From: Terriglobia bacterium
Lineage (GTDB): Bacteria > Acidobacteriota > Terriglobia > Acidiferrales > UBA7541
Assembly: GCA_023512135.1 (NCBI GenBank)
Contig: JAIMAG010000014.1
Location: forward strand, 1 to 64,000
Direction of reading: 5' to 3'
Length of the DNA: 64,000 nucleotides
In this document: positions 52,559 to 62,091 of the stretch, one piece after another
How the letters are laid out: each line of letters starts with the position of its first letter
How positions within the stretch are numbered: position 1 is the first letter of the stretch
Translations under genes and position numbers: made by a program
Notes under the pieces: generated by a model
Told to the model about the DNA's origin: nothing
The model's input: only the letters and a program-made list of their open reading frames with translations
The model's database searches: none

Positions 52559-53833
52559 ATGATGGACGATCGCAATATCCAGCGGGAAGTGCTGCCGAAC
52601 GGGCTGGTCGTGGTGACCGAGCCGATGCCGCAGGTGCGTTCGGTCGCCGTGGGCATCTGGGTGCGCACCGGGTCGCGCCGCGAACCGGCCGAGTACAACG
52701 GCATCTCGCACTTCATCGAGCACATGGTGTTCAAAGGCACCGAGCGGCGCTCGGCCGAGCAGATCGCGCGCGAGGTGGATTCCATCGGCGGCATGCTCGA
52801 TGCGTTCACCTCGAAAGAAATGATCTGCTTCAACGTAAAAGTGCTCGACGAGCACCTGGCCGCAGCCTTCGATGTGCTCAGCGATCTGGTGCTCGCCCCG
52901 CGCTTCGATGAAGCGGAGATCGCTCGGGAAAAGTCGGTCGTGCTGGAAGAAATCAAAATGGAGCAGGACAACCCCGATTACCTGATCCATGAAATCTTCA
53001 CGCAGAACTTCTGGTACGGCCACCCGCTCGGCAAACCGATTCTGGGCACGCGCGAGACGGTCCGGCGATTCGATCGCGCAGTCCTGTTCGATTTCTACCG
53101 CCGCTGGTTTGCCCCGAACAACATGGTCATCACCGCCGCCGGCAATCTGCGTCACGAACAGTTGCTCGAGCTGGTCACCGCTGCCTTCGGCCGGTGCGCA
53201 CCGGCCGAGGATGGTTTCGCGGACACGACGCCGCGGCCCCACGCCCGGATCATCACCCGCGCCAAGCGCGAGCTCGAGCAGGTGCACATCTGCCTGGGCG
53301 TGCCCAGCTACCCGATGGGACATGAGAAGCGCTACGGGGTGGCCCTGCTGAACACGATCCTGGGTGGCGGCATGTCGTCCCGGCTGTTCCAGAACATCCG
53401 CGAGCGGCAGGGACTGGCCTATGCCGTCTTCAGCGAAGTGAATCCGTACCGCGACACGGGGCTGCTGTCCGTCTATGCGGGGACTTCGCTGGAAAGCGCG
53501 GACCGGTTGGTCCGTTCGGTCGCCGAAGAATTTCGCAATCTGAAGGAGAAGGGAGTCACCGAAGAAGAGCTCCGCCGTGCCAAAGAGTATCTGAAGGGCT
53601 CGCTGATGCTCTCGCTGGAATCCACCACGGCCCGCATGACCAATCTGGCGCGACAGGAAATCTACTTCGGGCGGTTTTTCAGTCTCGATGAAATCATCGC
53701 GGCCATCGAAGCCGTGACGGCCGAAGAGATTCGCGAGCTGGCGCGCGAGCTCTTCCATTCCGAAAAGATTGCCGCGACGCTGCTCGGCAACCTGGACGGC
53801 TTCCGGCTGACGCGCGATCAACTGGCCTGCTGA
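52559..53833 (+). CDS. M16 family zinc peptidase
   Basis: Inverzincin-type peptidase (pitrilysin/processing-peptidase-like), 424 residues. The zinc motif HxxEH is His51, Glu54, His55 in ISHFIEHMVFKGTE, with the distal Glu in EKSVVLEEIKMEQDNP. The second, inactive half begins about residue 225 (GGGMSSRLFQNIRERQGLAYA). No signal peptide, so a cytoplasmic location is likely. ATG 52559 or the adjacent ATG 52562 are possible starts; the open frame upstream is not conserved-looking. Function in peptide turnover is by family. Confidence 0.94.
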   Translation: MMDDRNIQREVLPNGLVVVTEPMPQVRSVAVGIWVRTGSRREPAEYNGISHFIEHMVFKGTERRSAEQIAREVDSIGGMLDAFTSKEMICFNVKVLDEHLAAAFDVLSDLVLAPRFDEAEIAREKSVVLEEIKMEQDNPDYLIHEIFTQNFWYGHPLGKPILGTRETVRRFDRAVLFDFYRRWFAPNNMVITAAGNLRHEQLLELVTAAFGRCAPAEDGFADTTPRPHARIITRAKRELEQVHICLGVPSYPMGHEKRYGVALLNTILGGGMSSRLFQNIRERQGLAYAVFSEVNPYRDTGLLSVYAGTSLESADRLVRSVAEEFRNLKEKGVTEEELRRAKEYLKGSLMLSLESTTARMTNLARQEIYFGRFFSLDEIIAAIEAVTAEEIRELARELFHSEKIAATLLGNLDGFRLTRDQLAC

Positions 53834-54187
53834 CGCTGCCCCGCCGCACCGATCCGCGTCCCCAGTCATTTTTGTCGTAAACGTAATTAACGCGTACGAA
53901 CGCAGCGGCCAACCTGCACCTCACCGTTTCTCCCCGTTCATGCTAGAACGGCACTGCCGGCGAATCGGCCGCCGGTGTCTGTTTCAGATCAGCCTTCCCC
54001 AAAGTGGCGCGGCTCCTGACCCAGACGGCGGGAGCCGCGCAGCTGTTTCCGCCCGACGGGGTGGACGGGTTTGCCGGTACCAGCGTCGCGCGGTTCCCCA
54101 CAGCCGGGCATTGACGCCCGGCATGCACTTTGCCATCATGCGGGCCAAGCCGTCGCCCTGTATGCGACGACCGCGCGGCTGGGGGAG
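53834..54187. other. Intergenic region before the MBL hydrolase
   Basis: About 350 bases with no supported gene. A short AT-rich patch at 53868-53895 (with TAATTA and CGTAC) may carry the promoter of the next genes. Open frames here are short and lack motifs. Confidence 0.45.
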
Positions 54188-55009
54188 GTGCCCATCCCGT
54201 TCCGGGTGACGATACTGGCTTCAGGAAGCTCGGGCAATCTCACCTTGCTCGAAACTGCGCGCACGCGACTCCTGGTGGATGTGGGCCTGAGCCGGCGCGA
54301 GACGTTGCGTCGGCTGGCGGCAGTCGGTGTTGCCCCGGAACAGCTCGATGGCATCCTGATTTCTCACGAGCACACGGACCATGCCGGCGGCCTGCCGGCG
54401 CTGACCCGGCACTGGCCGGAAAAAACCGTCTATCTGACCGAAGGGACTTTCGAGGGCATCCGTCGCACCCTGCCCGTCGAGCAGGTGGAACGCATCCAGC
54501 GCGTCGAGTACATTCAGGCGGGCCGACCCTTCTCGATCGGCGATATCGAAGTGAATCCCTTTCGCGTTCCCCATGACGCCGCCGATCCGCTGGCGTTCAG
54601 TTTCCGCGCCAACGGCACCAAACTCGCGCTGGTGACGGATCTGGGCTATCTGCCGGAACTGGTGAAGCTCCATCTGCGCGATTCCGATTGTCTGATCCTG
54701 GAATCCAATCACGACGTCGAAATGTTGAAAGTGGGGCCCTATCCCTGGCATGTGAAACAGCGCGTGCTCAGCCGCACCGGCCACCTCTCCAATCATGCCG
54801 TCAGCGAATTCCTGGCGGATGCCGAAGGGTTCGACGGCCGCGCCCGCTACCTGGTCCTGGCGCATCTTTCCGAACAGAACAACCATCCCGAGGTCGCGAG
54901 GCTGTCGGCGGAGGAAGCCCTGTCGCGACGCCCGGCAGGTGGCCCGCGCTTCCAGGGCCAGATTCTCGTGGCTTCGCAATGGGAGCCGCTGGGCCCGATT
55001 GAGCTTTAG
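54188..55009 (+). CDS. MBL-fold metal-dependent hydrolase (YycJ/WalJ-like)
   Basis: Metallo-beta-lactamase-fold hydrolase, 273 residues; WalJ-type members are exonuclease-like. Metal ligands: HEHTDH (His60, His62, Asp64, His65), a further His in ESNHDVEML and a final one near SEQNNHPE. The N-terminal RVTILASGSSGNLTLLE is the family hallmark. GTG 54188 is the chosen start with GGGGGAG directly at it; GTG 54206 is equally possible, and longer upstream frames are unlikely. It overlaps the next gene by one base (TAGTG), so they are translated together. Confidence 0.88.
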   Translation: MPIPFRVTILASGSSGNLTLLETARTRLLVDVGLSRRETLRRLAAVGVAPEQLDGILISHEHTDHAGGLPALTRHWPEKTVYLTEGTFEGIRRTLPVEQVERIQRVEYIQAGRPFSIGDIEVNPFRVPHDAADPLAFSFRANGTKLALVTDLGYLPELVKLHLRDSDCLILESNHDVEMLKVGPYPWHVKQRVLSRTGHLSNHAVSEFLADAEGFDGRARYLVLAHLSEQNNHPEVARLSAEEALSRRPAGGPRFQGQILVASQWEPLGPIEL

Positions 55010-56421
55010 TGGGTTTTTCGCTCATGCCGGCCTCCCCAGAGGATCGAAATCGGTTGCGTCGCTTTCCCGGCATCGTTCCGAAGCTGACCGCGGCAATGCT
55101 TCTGGTCGCCGGCGTTGCGGCCTCCGCCCGTTTCGACATTCTGGCGTGCAGCCTCGGCCAGCGGATTCGAGATTCGGCGGAGATCTCGGCCCGGTTGCTC
55201 TATCACCCCGCGCGCGCGATCGAATTTCAGGACGCCGTGCTGTTCCATGCGGAGCACTTCACCTACCGATGGGATCGGCAGTCGCAGCAGTGGCAGGTGC
55301 AGGCGGAAGACAACAGCGATCTGCTTCCGGCCGACTCGGCAATCGAAGAGTACGATTCGGAGCGGCTGGACGCGCTGTTTCAGTTTTTCGGCGAGACCGA
55401 CGAAGAACGGGCGGTGCTGGAAATCCACCGCAGCCTCGCGCAGGGCGGTTTCGAGGTGCTGGCTCGGCTGACCCTGTGGGACCGCAGCCGGCTGGCCGCA
55501 GCCTGGCTCGACTATTTCCGGCAAGATGCACCGGATCTCAGCCTGGCCCAGCTCGCCGAAGACCTCGTCGTTGCCCGGCCCGAAGTGGCCGCTGTTTTGG
55601 AGGATGGTTCGAATCTCTGGCTCGGGATTCGCTACGACACCAGCCAGGGCGCACTGGGTTTGGGCACGGTGGTGCGAGTGGACACCGCGGCCGGCAAGGC
55701 AGAGGTCTTCCAGCCGGAGGCCCTGCTGACTTCTTCCGTCACCCACCTGGCGCGTTTTGACGGCCGGCTCTGGCTGGGAGCGCGTCGCTTCGGCGAGGAC
55801 GAGCTGGAGCCGACTGTGGGTCTGGCCGAGCTGGACCCGCAGAGTGGCCGACTTCGTTCCCACCGCACGGGCAGTGGCTCGGGTTTTCTGGGCCACGTAG
55901 TTACCGCGATGGCCGGGGAAGACGGAGCGCTCTGGGTGGGCACCGATGAAGGCATCTGCGTGCTGAGCCGAGGCCGAGCGTGGTCGTGCTGGCGTATAGT
56001 TCCTGTGGTAATCCTGGAGTCCTCTGTCGCGGCGAGCAATTTCCCGCGGGGGCCGGCAGTGCGCTCGCTTGCTCCGGGCCCGTACGAAGTTCGCTGGGCC
56101 ACGGAGGATTTCCTGGAGATCGTCACGCCGGACGCCGTGGAAGGCTGGGCACGCGCCGATGAGGTCGCTGAATTCGAGCGGCGGAATTTCTACGGATCGG
56201 CTTTTGAGCTGGCCAACACGAGTGCGGGTGGCGCCGGCATCCTGCACCTGCTGCCGACGCTGGCGGCCAGCCCGTTGGAATCCACACAGGTTGTGCGTAT
56301 TCCTGTCGAGCGCGTCGGGCCACCGGAATCCGATGGCTGGCAGCGCTGCCGCGCGCGGGCCGGCTGGATTCCCTCAGCGGGGCTCTCTGTGGTGCCGCAT
56401 CTTTCTCCGGTTCAGCCGTAG
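55009..56421 (+). CDS. Hypothetical protein with propeller-like repeats
   Basis: A 470-residue protein of unknown function. A basic N-terminus with one hydrophobic segment (KLTAAMLLVAGVAAS, about residues 25-39) suggests a membrane anchor or signal sequence. The central part has repeats like GSNLWLGIRYD, DGRLWLGARRF and DGALWVGTDEGI (about 200-325), as in two-component-regulator propellers. The C-terminal ~110 residues are beta-rich (RSLAPGPYEVRWATEDFLEIV, EGWARADEVAEFERR), compatible with an SH3-like fold. The start is GTG 55009, overlapping the MBL stop, or ATG 55024. A shared pathway with the MBL protein is inference. Confidence 0.7.
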   Translation: MGFSLMPASPEDRNRLRRFPGIVPKLTAAMLLVAGVAASARFDILACSLGQRIRDSAEISARLLYHPARAIEFQDAVLFHAEHFTYRWDRQSQQWQVQAEDNSDLLPADSAIEEYDSERLDALFQFFGETDEERAVLEIHRSLAQGGFEVLARLTLWDRSRLAAAWLDYFRQDAPDLSLAQLAEDLVVARPEVAAVLEDGSNLWLGIRYDTSQGALGLGTVVRVDTAAGKAEVFQPEALLTSSVTHLARFDGRLWLGARRFGEDELEPTVGLAELDPQSGRLRSHRTGSGSGFLGHVVTAMAGEDGALWVGTDEGICVLSRGRAWSCWRIVPVVILESSVAASNFPRGPAVRSLAPGPYEVRWATEDFLEIVTPDAVEGWARADEVAEFERRNFYGSAFELANTSAGGAGILHLLPTLAASPLESTQVVRIPVERVGPPESDGWQRCRARAGWIPSAGLSVVPHLSPVQP

Positions 56422-57106
56422 GGGCGTGCCGGACGCCGGTACGCTTGCCGGTGCGCTCGCCTGACCCCAGCATTCGACTGGATTCCCGGCTTTCTGACTC
56501 TGTTGTCAACGCGCCACTTTCCGCTGAGCCGACGTGGGCGGAGTCGTGGTGCTTCTCTCCCACAGGTTACTGGCCGGACCGCTGCACGCCCGGCAGAGTG
56601 ACCAACCGGTCCGGGGGAACTGGAGATGGGCGTGCGGGTTGTGCAACTTCGATTCCTGCGGAATCTGGTATGATACGCGGCTGCGAATCTCCAGAGTTTC
56701 GATTTGCTGCTGGGGATCCGTTGATGCAGCGGAATCCAGAGGCGAAGCAGTTACGCGCGCCTGCGGCAGCCGGGATATGCGCCTCATAGGCAAACAGGAA
56801 AGATCGTTATCGTGGAGGCCCGGTTGGAGCCGGGTGCGCCGGACCCAGCGTTCGGAAAAAGCAACAGATACGGCGAGCGCGGGGCGAGGCCTGGCGTGTT
56901 GTATCTTGCTCTTTTCGGTGAGCACTGCGGCGGGATGCTGCGCTGTTCCGTGATCCGGGGCGGTCCGGAAAATGGAAGGCCGATATTCTGATTCGTAAAT
57001 ACTAAAAGCAACGGAATGTTTCTCGGGGAAGACGGATGCGAGCAGGCTCCAGCGCAGACAGTGGGGTGAGGAGCGCTGCTGTTCCGGGCAGGTCGCGGGG
57101 GCGTGC
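56422..57106 (+). other. Long region upstream of purB
   Basis: About 680 bases without a supported gene. It has an extended -10 promoter near 56666-56674 (separate entry), a hairpin CCCGG/CCGGG around 56818-56840, and an AT-rich stretch at 56975-57010. The leader from the promoter to purB would be about 420 bases, long enough for a structured RNA, but no known riboswitch core was recognised. Confidence 0.5.
56666..56674 (+). promoter_or_regulatory. Extended -10 promoter upstream of purB
   Basis: TG-G-TATGAT at 56666-56674, one mismatch from consensus in the hexamer. No convincing -35. It would give a long purB leader. Confidence 0.4.
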
Positions 57107-58405
57107 TTGATTCCACGGTACACGCGAGCGGAGATGGGCCAGGTCTGGAGCGATGCGAATCGGTTCCAGAAATGGCTCGAGGTGGAGCTGGCCGTTGCCG
57201 ACGTGCTGGCGGAAGCCGGTCTGGTGCCGGCCGAGGCTGCGCGAATCCTGCGCGAGCGGGCACGGATCGATGTCGCGCGCATCGCGGAACTGGAAGCCCG
57301 GGTCAAACATGATGTGATCGCATTCACCCTGGCGGTCGGCGAATCCATTGGCGACCCGCAGGCGGCGCGCTGGCTGCATTTCGGGCTGACGTCGAACGAT
57401 GTCGTGGACACTGCCCAGGCACTGCTGGTGCGGCAGGCGTCGCAGTTGATCGAGCAGGGCCTGCTGAATTTTGCCGAAGTGCTGAAGCGGCGCGCGTTCG
57501 AATTCAAAGATACGCCGCAGATCGGCCGCACCCATGGCGTTCACGCCGAGCCCATCACCTTCGGGCTCAAGCTGGCCAACTGGTATGCGGAAAACCAGCG
57601 GAATCTCGAACGGTTTCGCGCCGCCGCCGCGCAGATGGCCGTCGGCAAGATTTCCGGTGCAGTGGGCAACTGTGCGCACCTCGGACCGGAGATCGAGGAG
57701 AAGATTTGCCGGCGCCTGGGTCTGGCGGTGGCGCCGATCTCAACGCAGGTGATTCAGCGGGATCGCCACGCACACTACCTGTCCACACTGGCGCTGATTG
57801 CGGCGTCGCTGGAAACGGTGGCGCTGGAGATCCGCCACCTGCAGCGCACCGAAGTGCGCGAAGCGGAGGAACCATTCGGCAGTGAGCAGCGTGGCAGTTC
57901 CGCGATGCCGCACAAGCGCAACCCGGTTTCCTGCGAACAGGTTTGTGGTTTGGCGCGGCTGGTGCGCACGAATGCGCTGGCCGCGCTGGAAAACATCGCG
58001 CTGTGGCATGAACGCGATATTTCGCACAGCTCGGTCGAACGCGTCATCCTGCCCGACTCGACGATTCTGGTGGACTACCTGCTGGCGCGGATGACCGACA
58101 TTGTGGCCCAGCTGCGCGTCTATCCCGAACGGATGCGGCAGAATCTGGAGCTGACCGGCGGGCTGATTTTCTCGGGGCAGTTGCTGCTCGATCTGGTCGA
58201 AGCGGGCGCCCCGCGGGACGAAGCCTATCGCTGGATCCAGGAGCACGCGCTGGCGGCCTGGGATGCTGCGCCGAGCTTCCGCGAACGTGTCGCTGCCGAC
58301 GCGCGCATTCAGCGTTATCTCGATGCCCAAGGCATCGCGCGCGCCTTCGATCTCCACCGGCAGTTGCGTTATGTGGACGCGATCTTCCACCGCGTCTTTG
58401 GCTGA
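57107..58405 (+). CDS. purB: Adenylosuccinate lyase
   Basis: Fumarase-superfamily enzyme for two steps of purine synthesis: cleavage of SAICAR and of adenylosuccinate. 432 residues. The signature loop GSSAMPHKRNP is at 263-273, with LHFGLTSNDVVDTA and TQVIQRDRHA earlier. The start is TTG 57107, which gives the canonical N-terminus (M)IPRYTRAEMGQVW; no ATG fits. The preceding run of G is the ribosome-binding site. Single gene. Confidence 0.97.
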   Translation: MIPRYTRAEMGQVWSDANRFQKWLEVELAVADVLAEAGLVPAEAARILRERARIDVARIAELEARVKHDVIAFTLAVGESIGDPQAARWLHFGLTSNDVVDTAQALLVRQASQLIEQGLLNFAEVLKRRAFEFKDTPQIGRTHGVHAEPITFGLKLANWYAENQRNLERFRAAAAQMAVGKISGAVGNCAHLGPEIEEKICRRLGLAVAPISTQVIQRDRHAHYLSTLALIAASLETVALEIRHLQRTEVREAEEPFGSEQRGSSAMPHKRNPVSCEQVCGLARLVRTNALAALENIALWHERDISHSSVERVILPDSTILVDYLLARMTDIVAQLRVYPERMRQNLELTGGLIFSGQLLLDLVEAGAPRDEAYRWIQEHALAAWDAAPSFRERVAADARIQRYLDAQGIARAFDLHRQLRYVDAIFHRVFG

Positions 58406-58637
58406 GCCGTTCCCCGCGGCTTGCTTGCCCCTGTGTTTTCCGGTGGATCGTCCCCAGGAAACATCGCCGGCTGCCTCTTGTGTCACTTCCTTCTTCTCGG
58501 TTCCGGGATGCTGACGCCGCCTCTTTCCCGCAAGGCTGCGCAGGGAAGAAGCCGCAGCGCCGCTGGATGGTCGTACCCCTGCCGGTCCACCGGGCCATTC
58601 TGCCGCAGCGGGTCTGCCCGGTGCCCGGCAGATGCCG

Positions 58638-59198
58638 TCATGTGGCGCGCTGGATGTAGCGGCCCTCGGAGGTGTCCACTTTCACTTTGTCGCCGATGTT
58701 GATGAACGGGGGCACCTGAATCACCAGGCCGGTTTCCAGTTTGGCGGGTTTCATCACGGCGCTGGCGGTGGCTTTCTGCAGGCCGGGTTCGGTTTCGACC
58801 ACGGTCAGATCGACCGTGTCGGGCAGGGAGACGCCGATGGGTCGGCCTTCGTAGAACTCCACTTTGATCACGGTGTTGGGCACCAGATAGTCGGTGCTGT
58901 CGCCCAGCACGTCTTTGCTCAGCGCAATCTGCTCGAAGGTCTGGGTGTTCATGAAGTGGTAGCCTTCGGCGTCGCTGTAGAGGTATTCCATCTCGACTTC
59001 GTCCAGGATGGCCCGCTCGACGAAATCCTCGGCGCGGAACCGATAATCAATGATGGCCCCGGTGCGCAGGTTGCGCAGTTTGGTCTGCATGGAGCCACGT
59101 TTGTTGCCCGGCGTGCGGTGTTCGACGCTGAACACCACGTAGAGGTCCCCTTCGTGCTGGATGACCATTCCAGGACGCAGTTGCGTTGCCTTCACCAT
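58638..59198 (-). CDS. efp: Elongation factor P
   Basis: Ribosome-binding factor that relieves stalling at polyproline. 186 residues, three beta-barrel domains: KOW-like domain 1 (about 1-64), OB domains 2 and 3 ending with [24 protein letters not shown]-like sequence. The tip loop of domain 1, modified in E. coli at Lys34, here reads [10 protein letters not shown] with Lys33 and Arg34. ATG 59198 is seven bases after the upstream peptidase stop, so it could be cotranscribed, and it also has its own promoter. Confidence 0.97.
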   Translation of the reverse strand: MVKATQLRPGMVIQHEGDLYVVFSVEHRTPGNKRGSMQTKLRNLRTGAIIDYRFRAEDFVERAILDEVEMEYLYSDAEGYHFMNTQTFEQIALSKDVLGDSTDYLVPNTVIKVEFYEGRPIGVSLPDTVDLTVVETEPGLQKATASAVMKPAKLETGLVIQVPPFINIGDKVKVDTSEGRYIQRAT

Positions 59199-59204
59199 CG
59201 CCGT

Positions 59205-60704
59205 TCACTCCTGGGTGCGAATCGAAAGCGGCCGGCCTGAAGAATGCCCGCCAGGCAGGAACGAGCCGCAAACGGCATGCGCGGCGTAGAAATTTATTAT
59301 AGAGACGGCAGCGGGCAGGCGCAAACGTGCGGCGGCGGCTTCTCGCGCAGAGCAGGCGGGATCGGCATCCGGACGTGCCATTTCCTGCTCGATGGCCTCC
59401 ACGGTGCGCGGCAGCCGCGCGGTGAGCAGCCTGTAGCCGTCTTCAGTGATCAGAACGATATCTTCGATTCGCACTCCCAGATTTTCTTCCGGGATGTAGA
59501 TGCCCGGCTCGATCGTCACCACCATGCCGGGCTCGAGCGGGCGGCCCGGGTCGCCGGCGTCGTGCACGTGTAACCCGATGTGGTGGCCTAGGCCGTGGAT
59601 GAAGTAGCGTCCCAGCGAGCGGCCCTGCCGGTCGGTGCCGTGGGAATCGATGTAATCGTAGGCGATCTGAAAGAGGCTGTTCGGGCCCGTGCGGGAAAGG
59701 CGCATGCCTGGCTTCAACGCGGCGAACACAGCATTCTGGGCGCCCAGAACGATCTCGTAAATCTCGCGCTGTCGCGGCGAAAATTTTCCGTTCGCGGGGA
59801 GCGTGCGGGTGATGTCGGCGACGTACCCCTCACACTGGGCGCCGACGTCGAGCACGACGATGTCGCCTTCTTCAATGCGCCGCTCCAGCTTGTTGTAGTG
59901 CAGCACCGTGGAGTTGAACCCGGCGCCGACAATCGGTGCGTACCCTTCCCGCTCGCAACCCGCAGATTTGTGAACATACTCCATCCGTGCCGCCACTTGA
60001 TACTCATACAGCCCGGGGCGCAGCATGCGCATGGCGGCCAGATGGGCGTCCATGGAAACTTCGATGGCCTTTTCGAGCAGGCGCAGCTCGGTGGGTGCCT
60101 TCACTTGGCGCATGGCGCCCAGCGTCGCACGCAGGTCCGCCAGCGGAACACTTCCCAACCGCGCCTTCAGCCAGTCCTGCCAGATGCGGGTGTGGGGATA
60201 GCCTTCCTCGTTCTCTCGCGGCAGCAGCGTGTGGAACCGCGGAAAGATTTCCGCCAGCCGTTTCAGTTCTCCCTCCAGTTCCGCGAAAGCCCGCACGGCG
60301 GCGAAGCCGGTGCGGGCAGCGGCGTCAGGGTCTTCGGCGGCCAGCCGCGGGCCATCCCAGCGTTCGGCGGTGGCGTTGCGCGGTGGCAGGAAAAGAACCT
60401 CGCGTGGCCCGTCCCAGCGCCGGCCCGCCGGCGGTTCGGGAACGAGCAGCAGGGCAGCGCCTTCTTCATTGTGGCCGGTCAGGTAGTAGAAATTCTCCTC
60501 CTGGTTGAACACGTAGGAGGGCGAAGCATCTTCCCGGCCGGTGTAGCCGAACAGAACCACTGGGCCGTCTATCCTGGCGCGCAGGGCCTGGCGGCGTGCG
60601 GCGTAGGCTGAGTTCGGCTCGCGCTCGCGCGCCTGACCCAGCCAGAGCGGCAGCAGCGCCGCAGCCAGCAGACCCAGCATCGAAAGCCGCAAACGGTTTT
60701 TCAT
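59205..60704 (-). CDS. Exported Xaa-Pro aminopeptidase (M24B)
   Basis: PepP-like proline aminopeptidase, 499 residues, with a signal peptide (LSMLGLLAAALLPLWLGQA). The N-terminal domain has ASPSYVFNQEENFYYLTGHNEEGA. All M24 ligands are present: VLDVGAQ and ADITRT (two Asp), GLGHHIGLHVHD (His), TIEPGIY and RIEDIVL (two Glu). The family normally ends near RTVEAIEQEMA (about residue 440); here ~55 more residues follow, Ala/Pro/Ser-rich, in a region that also holds the efp promoter, so this tail may not be functional. ATG 60704 has AGGTGA upstream. Confidence 0.92.
   Translation of the reverse strand: MKNRLRLSMLGLLAAALLPLWLGQAREREPNSAYAARRQALRARIDGPVVLFGYTGREDASPSYVFNQEENFYYLTGHNEEGAALLLVPEPPAGRRWDGPREVLFLPPRNATAERWDGPRLAAEDPDAAARTGFAAVRAFAELEGELKRLAEIFPRFHTLLPRENEEGYPHTRIWQDWLKARLGSVPLADLRATLGAMRQVKAPTELRLLEKAIEVSMDAHLAAMRMLRPGLYEYQVAARMEYVHKSAGCEREGYAPIVGAGFNSTVLHYNKLERRIEEGDIVVLDVGAQCEGYVADITRTLPANGKFSPRQREIYEIVLGAQNAVFAALKPGMRLSRTGPNSLFQIAYDYIDSHGTDRQGRSLGRYFIHGLGHHIGLHVHDAGDPGRPLEPGMVVTIEPGIYIPEENLGVRIEDIVLITEDGYRLLTARLPRTVEAIEQEMARPDADPACSAREAAAARLRLPAAVSIINFYAAHAVCGSFLPGGHSSGRPLSIRTQE
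59296..59324 (-). promoter_or_regulatory. Promoter of efp inside the peptidase 3' end
   Basis: On the minus strand, TTGCGC (59324-59319) and a perfect TATAAT (59301-59296) are 17 bases apart. Transcription would start near 59289, giving a leader of about 90 bases before the efp ATG at 59198. The -35 matches TTGACA in its first three bases. Confidence 0.6.
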
Positions 60705-60826
60705 GAGTTTTTCACCTGTGGAGTTTTCTGTTTTCTGCATCGGGTGTGCTTGCGGTTGTCCGGTGCGTGCAGCGCGCGTCGCACCGGGGCTCGCTCCCTG
60801 CCGCCGATTGCAGCGAGGCTTGAAGC

Positions 60827-61429
60827 TCATGGTGCCGAGGGTGGAGCGGAAGCCTGCGCACGCAGCGCCAGCAGAAACTCACGCACCGGCGCAGCATCCC
60901 ATTCAGCCACTCCGATGTGCTTGAAAACCACGCGCCCGGCTCCATCCAGGATAAACGTGGCCGGAATGCCGGAGGTTTCCAGCTCCGCAGGCAACCGGGT
61001 TTCGGAGATGTACACCGGCAGGCTCAGCTTTTCCTGCTGCACGAATTTCCGCACGGTTTCCCGATTTTCTTCCGAGACCGCCAGGAAGGCCACGCCGGAT
61101 TCCTGCAGACTGGCGTAGAGACGGGCGATAGTCGGCATTTCTTCAACGCAGGGTCCACACCACGTAGCCCAGATGTTCACGAACACCGGCCGGCCGCGCA
61201 GGTCTCCGAGTCGGAGGACGCTCCCGTCGAGTCCGTGCACGGTCCAATCCGGGTCAGGTGCGCCGTAGGAGGGCAGGTCAGCCGGGTCGGGCAGGGAAGG
61301 TTCAGGAGAAAAGCGGAATCCTTCTTTGCGCAGCACCAGGTAGCCCATCAGCAGCAGGCCCAGAAGGGCTGCGGTCAGCGCAAGAGGCGCCGCCATGCCG
61401 ACGGTAAATTCTCGCCGAAAAACGGCCAT
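60827..61429 (-). CDS. TlpA/ResA-like thioredoxin-fold protein
   Basis: Membrane-anchored thiol-disulfide oxidoreductase, 200 residues, active on the periplasmic side. A single N-terminal helix (about 12-34) anchors it. The AhpC/TSA-like thioredoxin domain (about 60-190) has the active site Cys91-Gly-Pro-Cys94 (WATWCGPC) and the cis-Pro loop TSGIPATF. Likely role is reduction of cytochrome c or similar extracytoplasmic thiols. It lies upstream of the M24 peptidase on the same strand, 120 bases away. Confidence 0.92.
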   Translation of the reverse strand: MAVFRREFTVGMAAPLALTAALLGLLLMGYLVLRKEGFRFSPEPSLPDPADLPSYGAPDPDWTVHGLDGSVLRLGDLRGRPVFVNIWATWCGPCVEEMPTIARLYASLQESGVAFLAVSEENRETVRKFVQQEKLSLPVYISETRLPAELETSGIPATFILDGAGRVVFKHIGVAEWDAAPVREFLLALRAQASAPPSAP

Positions 61430-61537
61430 ATCCCCTGCCTGTCTGCGCGCGAGGAACGCTGCACTGCCTGAGGAACGCGCTGGCTGCCATGCTAGCGCAC
61501 CACGACGGTCGAGACAAGCGCCTGCAGAATGTCGCGC

Positions 61538-61939
61538 TCATCGGACCGTTTCCGGGACGTACGCTTCGGCTTCGATTTCCACCAGCATCTCCGGCAGCAC
61601 GAGCCGGCTGACTTCGACCATCGATGTTGCCGGGCGGATCGTGCCGAAATACTCACGGTGAGCACGGCCGATTTGCTCCCAGTTCCCGATGTCGGTGACG
61701 TAAATGCGCGTCCGCACAACATGCTTGAGCCGCGCGCCGCAGCCGCGCAGCGCGGCCTCGATATTGCGGAGGGTCTGGACCGTCTGCCCGTAGGGATCGC
61801 CGATGGCGGTGACTTTGCCGGTGGAATCCGTGGCCGTAGTGCCCGAAATGTGTACGTGCGGTCCTACGCGCACAGCGCGGGAATAGCCCACGATCGGTTC
61901 CCACGGTGTGCCGGTCGAGACTTTCTTCAGAATGGACAT
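61538..61939 (-). CDS. RidA-family (YjgF) protein
   Basis: Small trimeric protein that hydrolyses reactive enamine/imine intermediates, 133 residues. Family features include [25 protein letters not shown] near the N-terminus, [13 protein letters not shown], and the end [16 protein letters not shown]; the catalytic Arg is in [12 protein letters not shown] 61939 is chosen; the longer frame is not conserved-looking. The sequence resembles the YjgF-like Rid1-7 subfamilies more than archetypal RidA. It diverges from the propeller gene. Confidence 0.93.
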   Translation of the reverse strand: MSILKKVSTGTPWEPIVGYSRAVRVGPHVHISGTTATDSTGKVTAIGDPYGQTVQTLRNIEAALRGCGARLKHVVRTRIYVTDIGNWEQIGRAHREYFGTIRPATSMVEVSRLVLPEMLVEIEAEAYVPETVR

Positions 61940-62091
61940 GGAGCGTTTTCCCTTATCCAAAATTTCCCCCTGGCGCTGGCATATAGCATAGAATCGTGGG
62001 GGTAGAAACGAAGTTTCGCAACCCGTGCGGCAAACGCTGCGTCCAACGGGACGGAACGCTCGGAACCTTTCGCTGCCGAGGAGTAATCCCA

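Noticed and set aside
56770-56840. Possible c-di-GMP (GEMM) riboswitch-like GGCAAAC/GAAA strings
   Set aside because: The second conserved half (GGGACGCAAAGCC) is absent.
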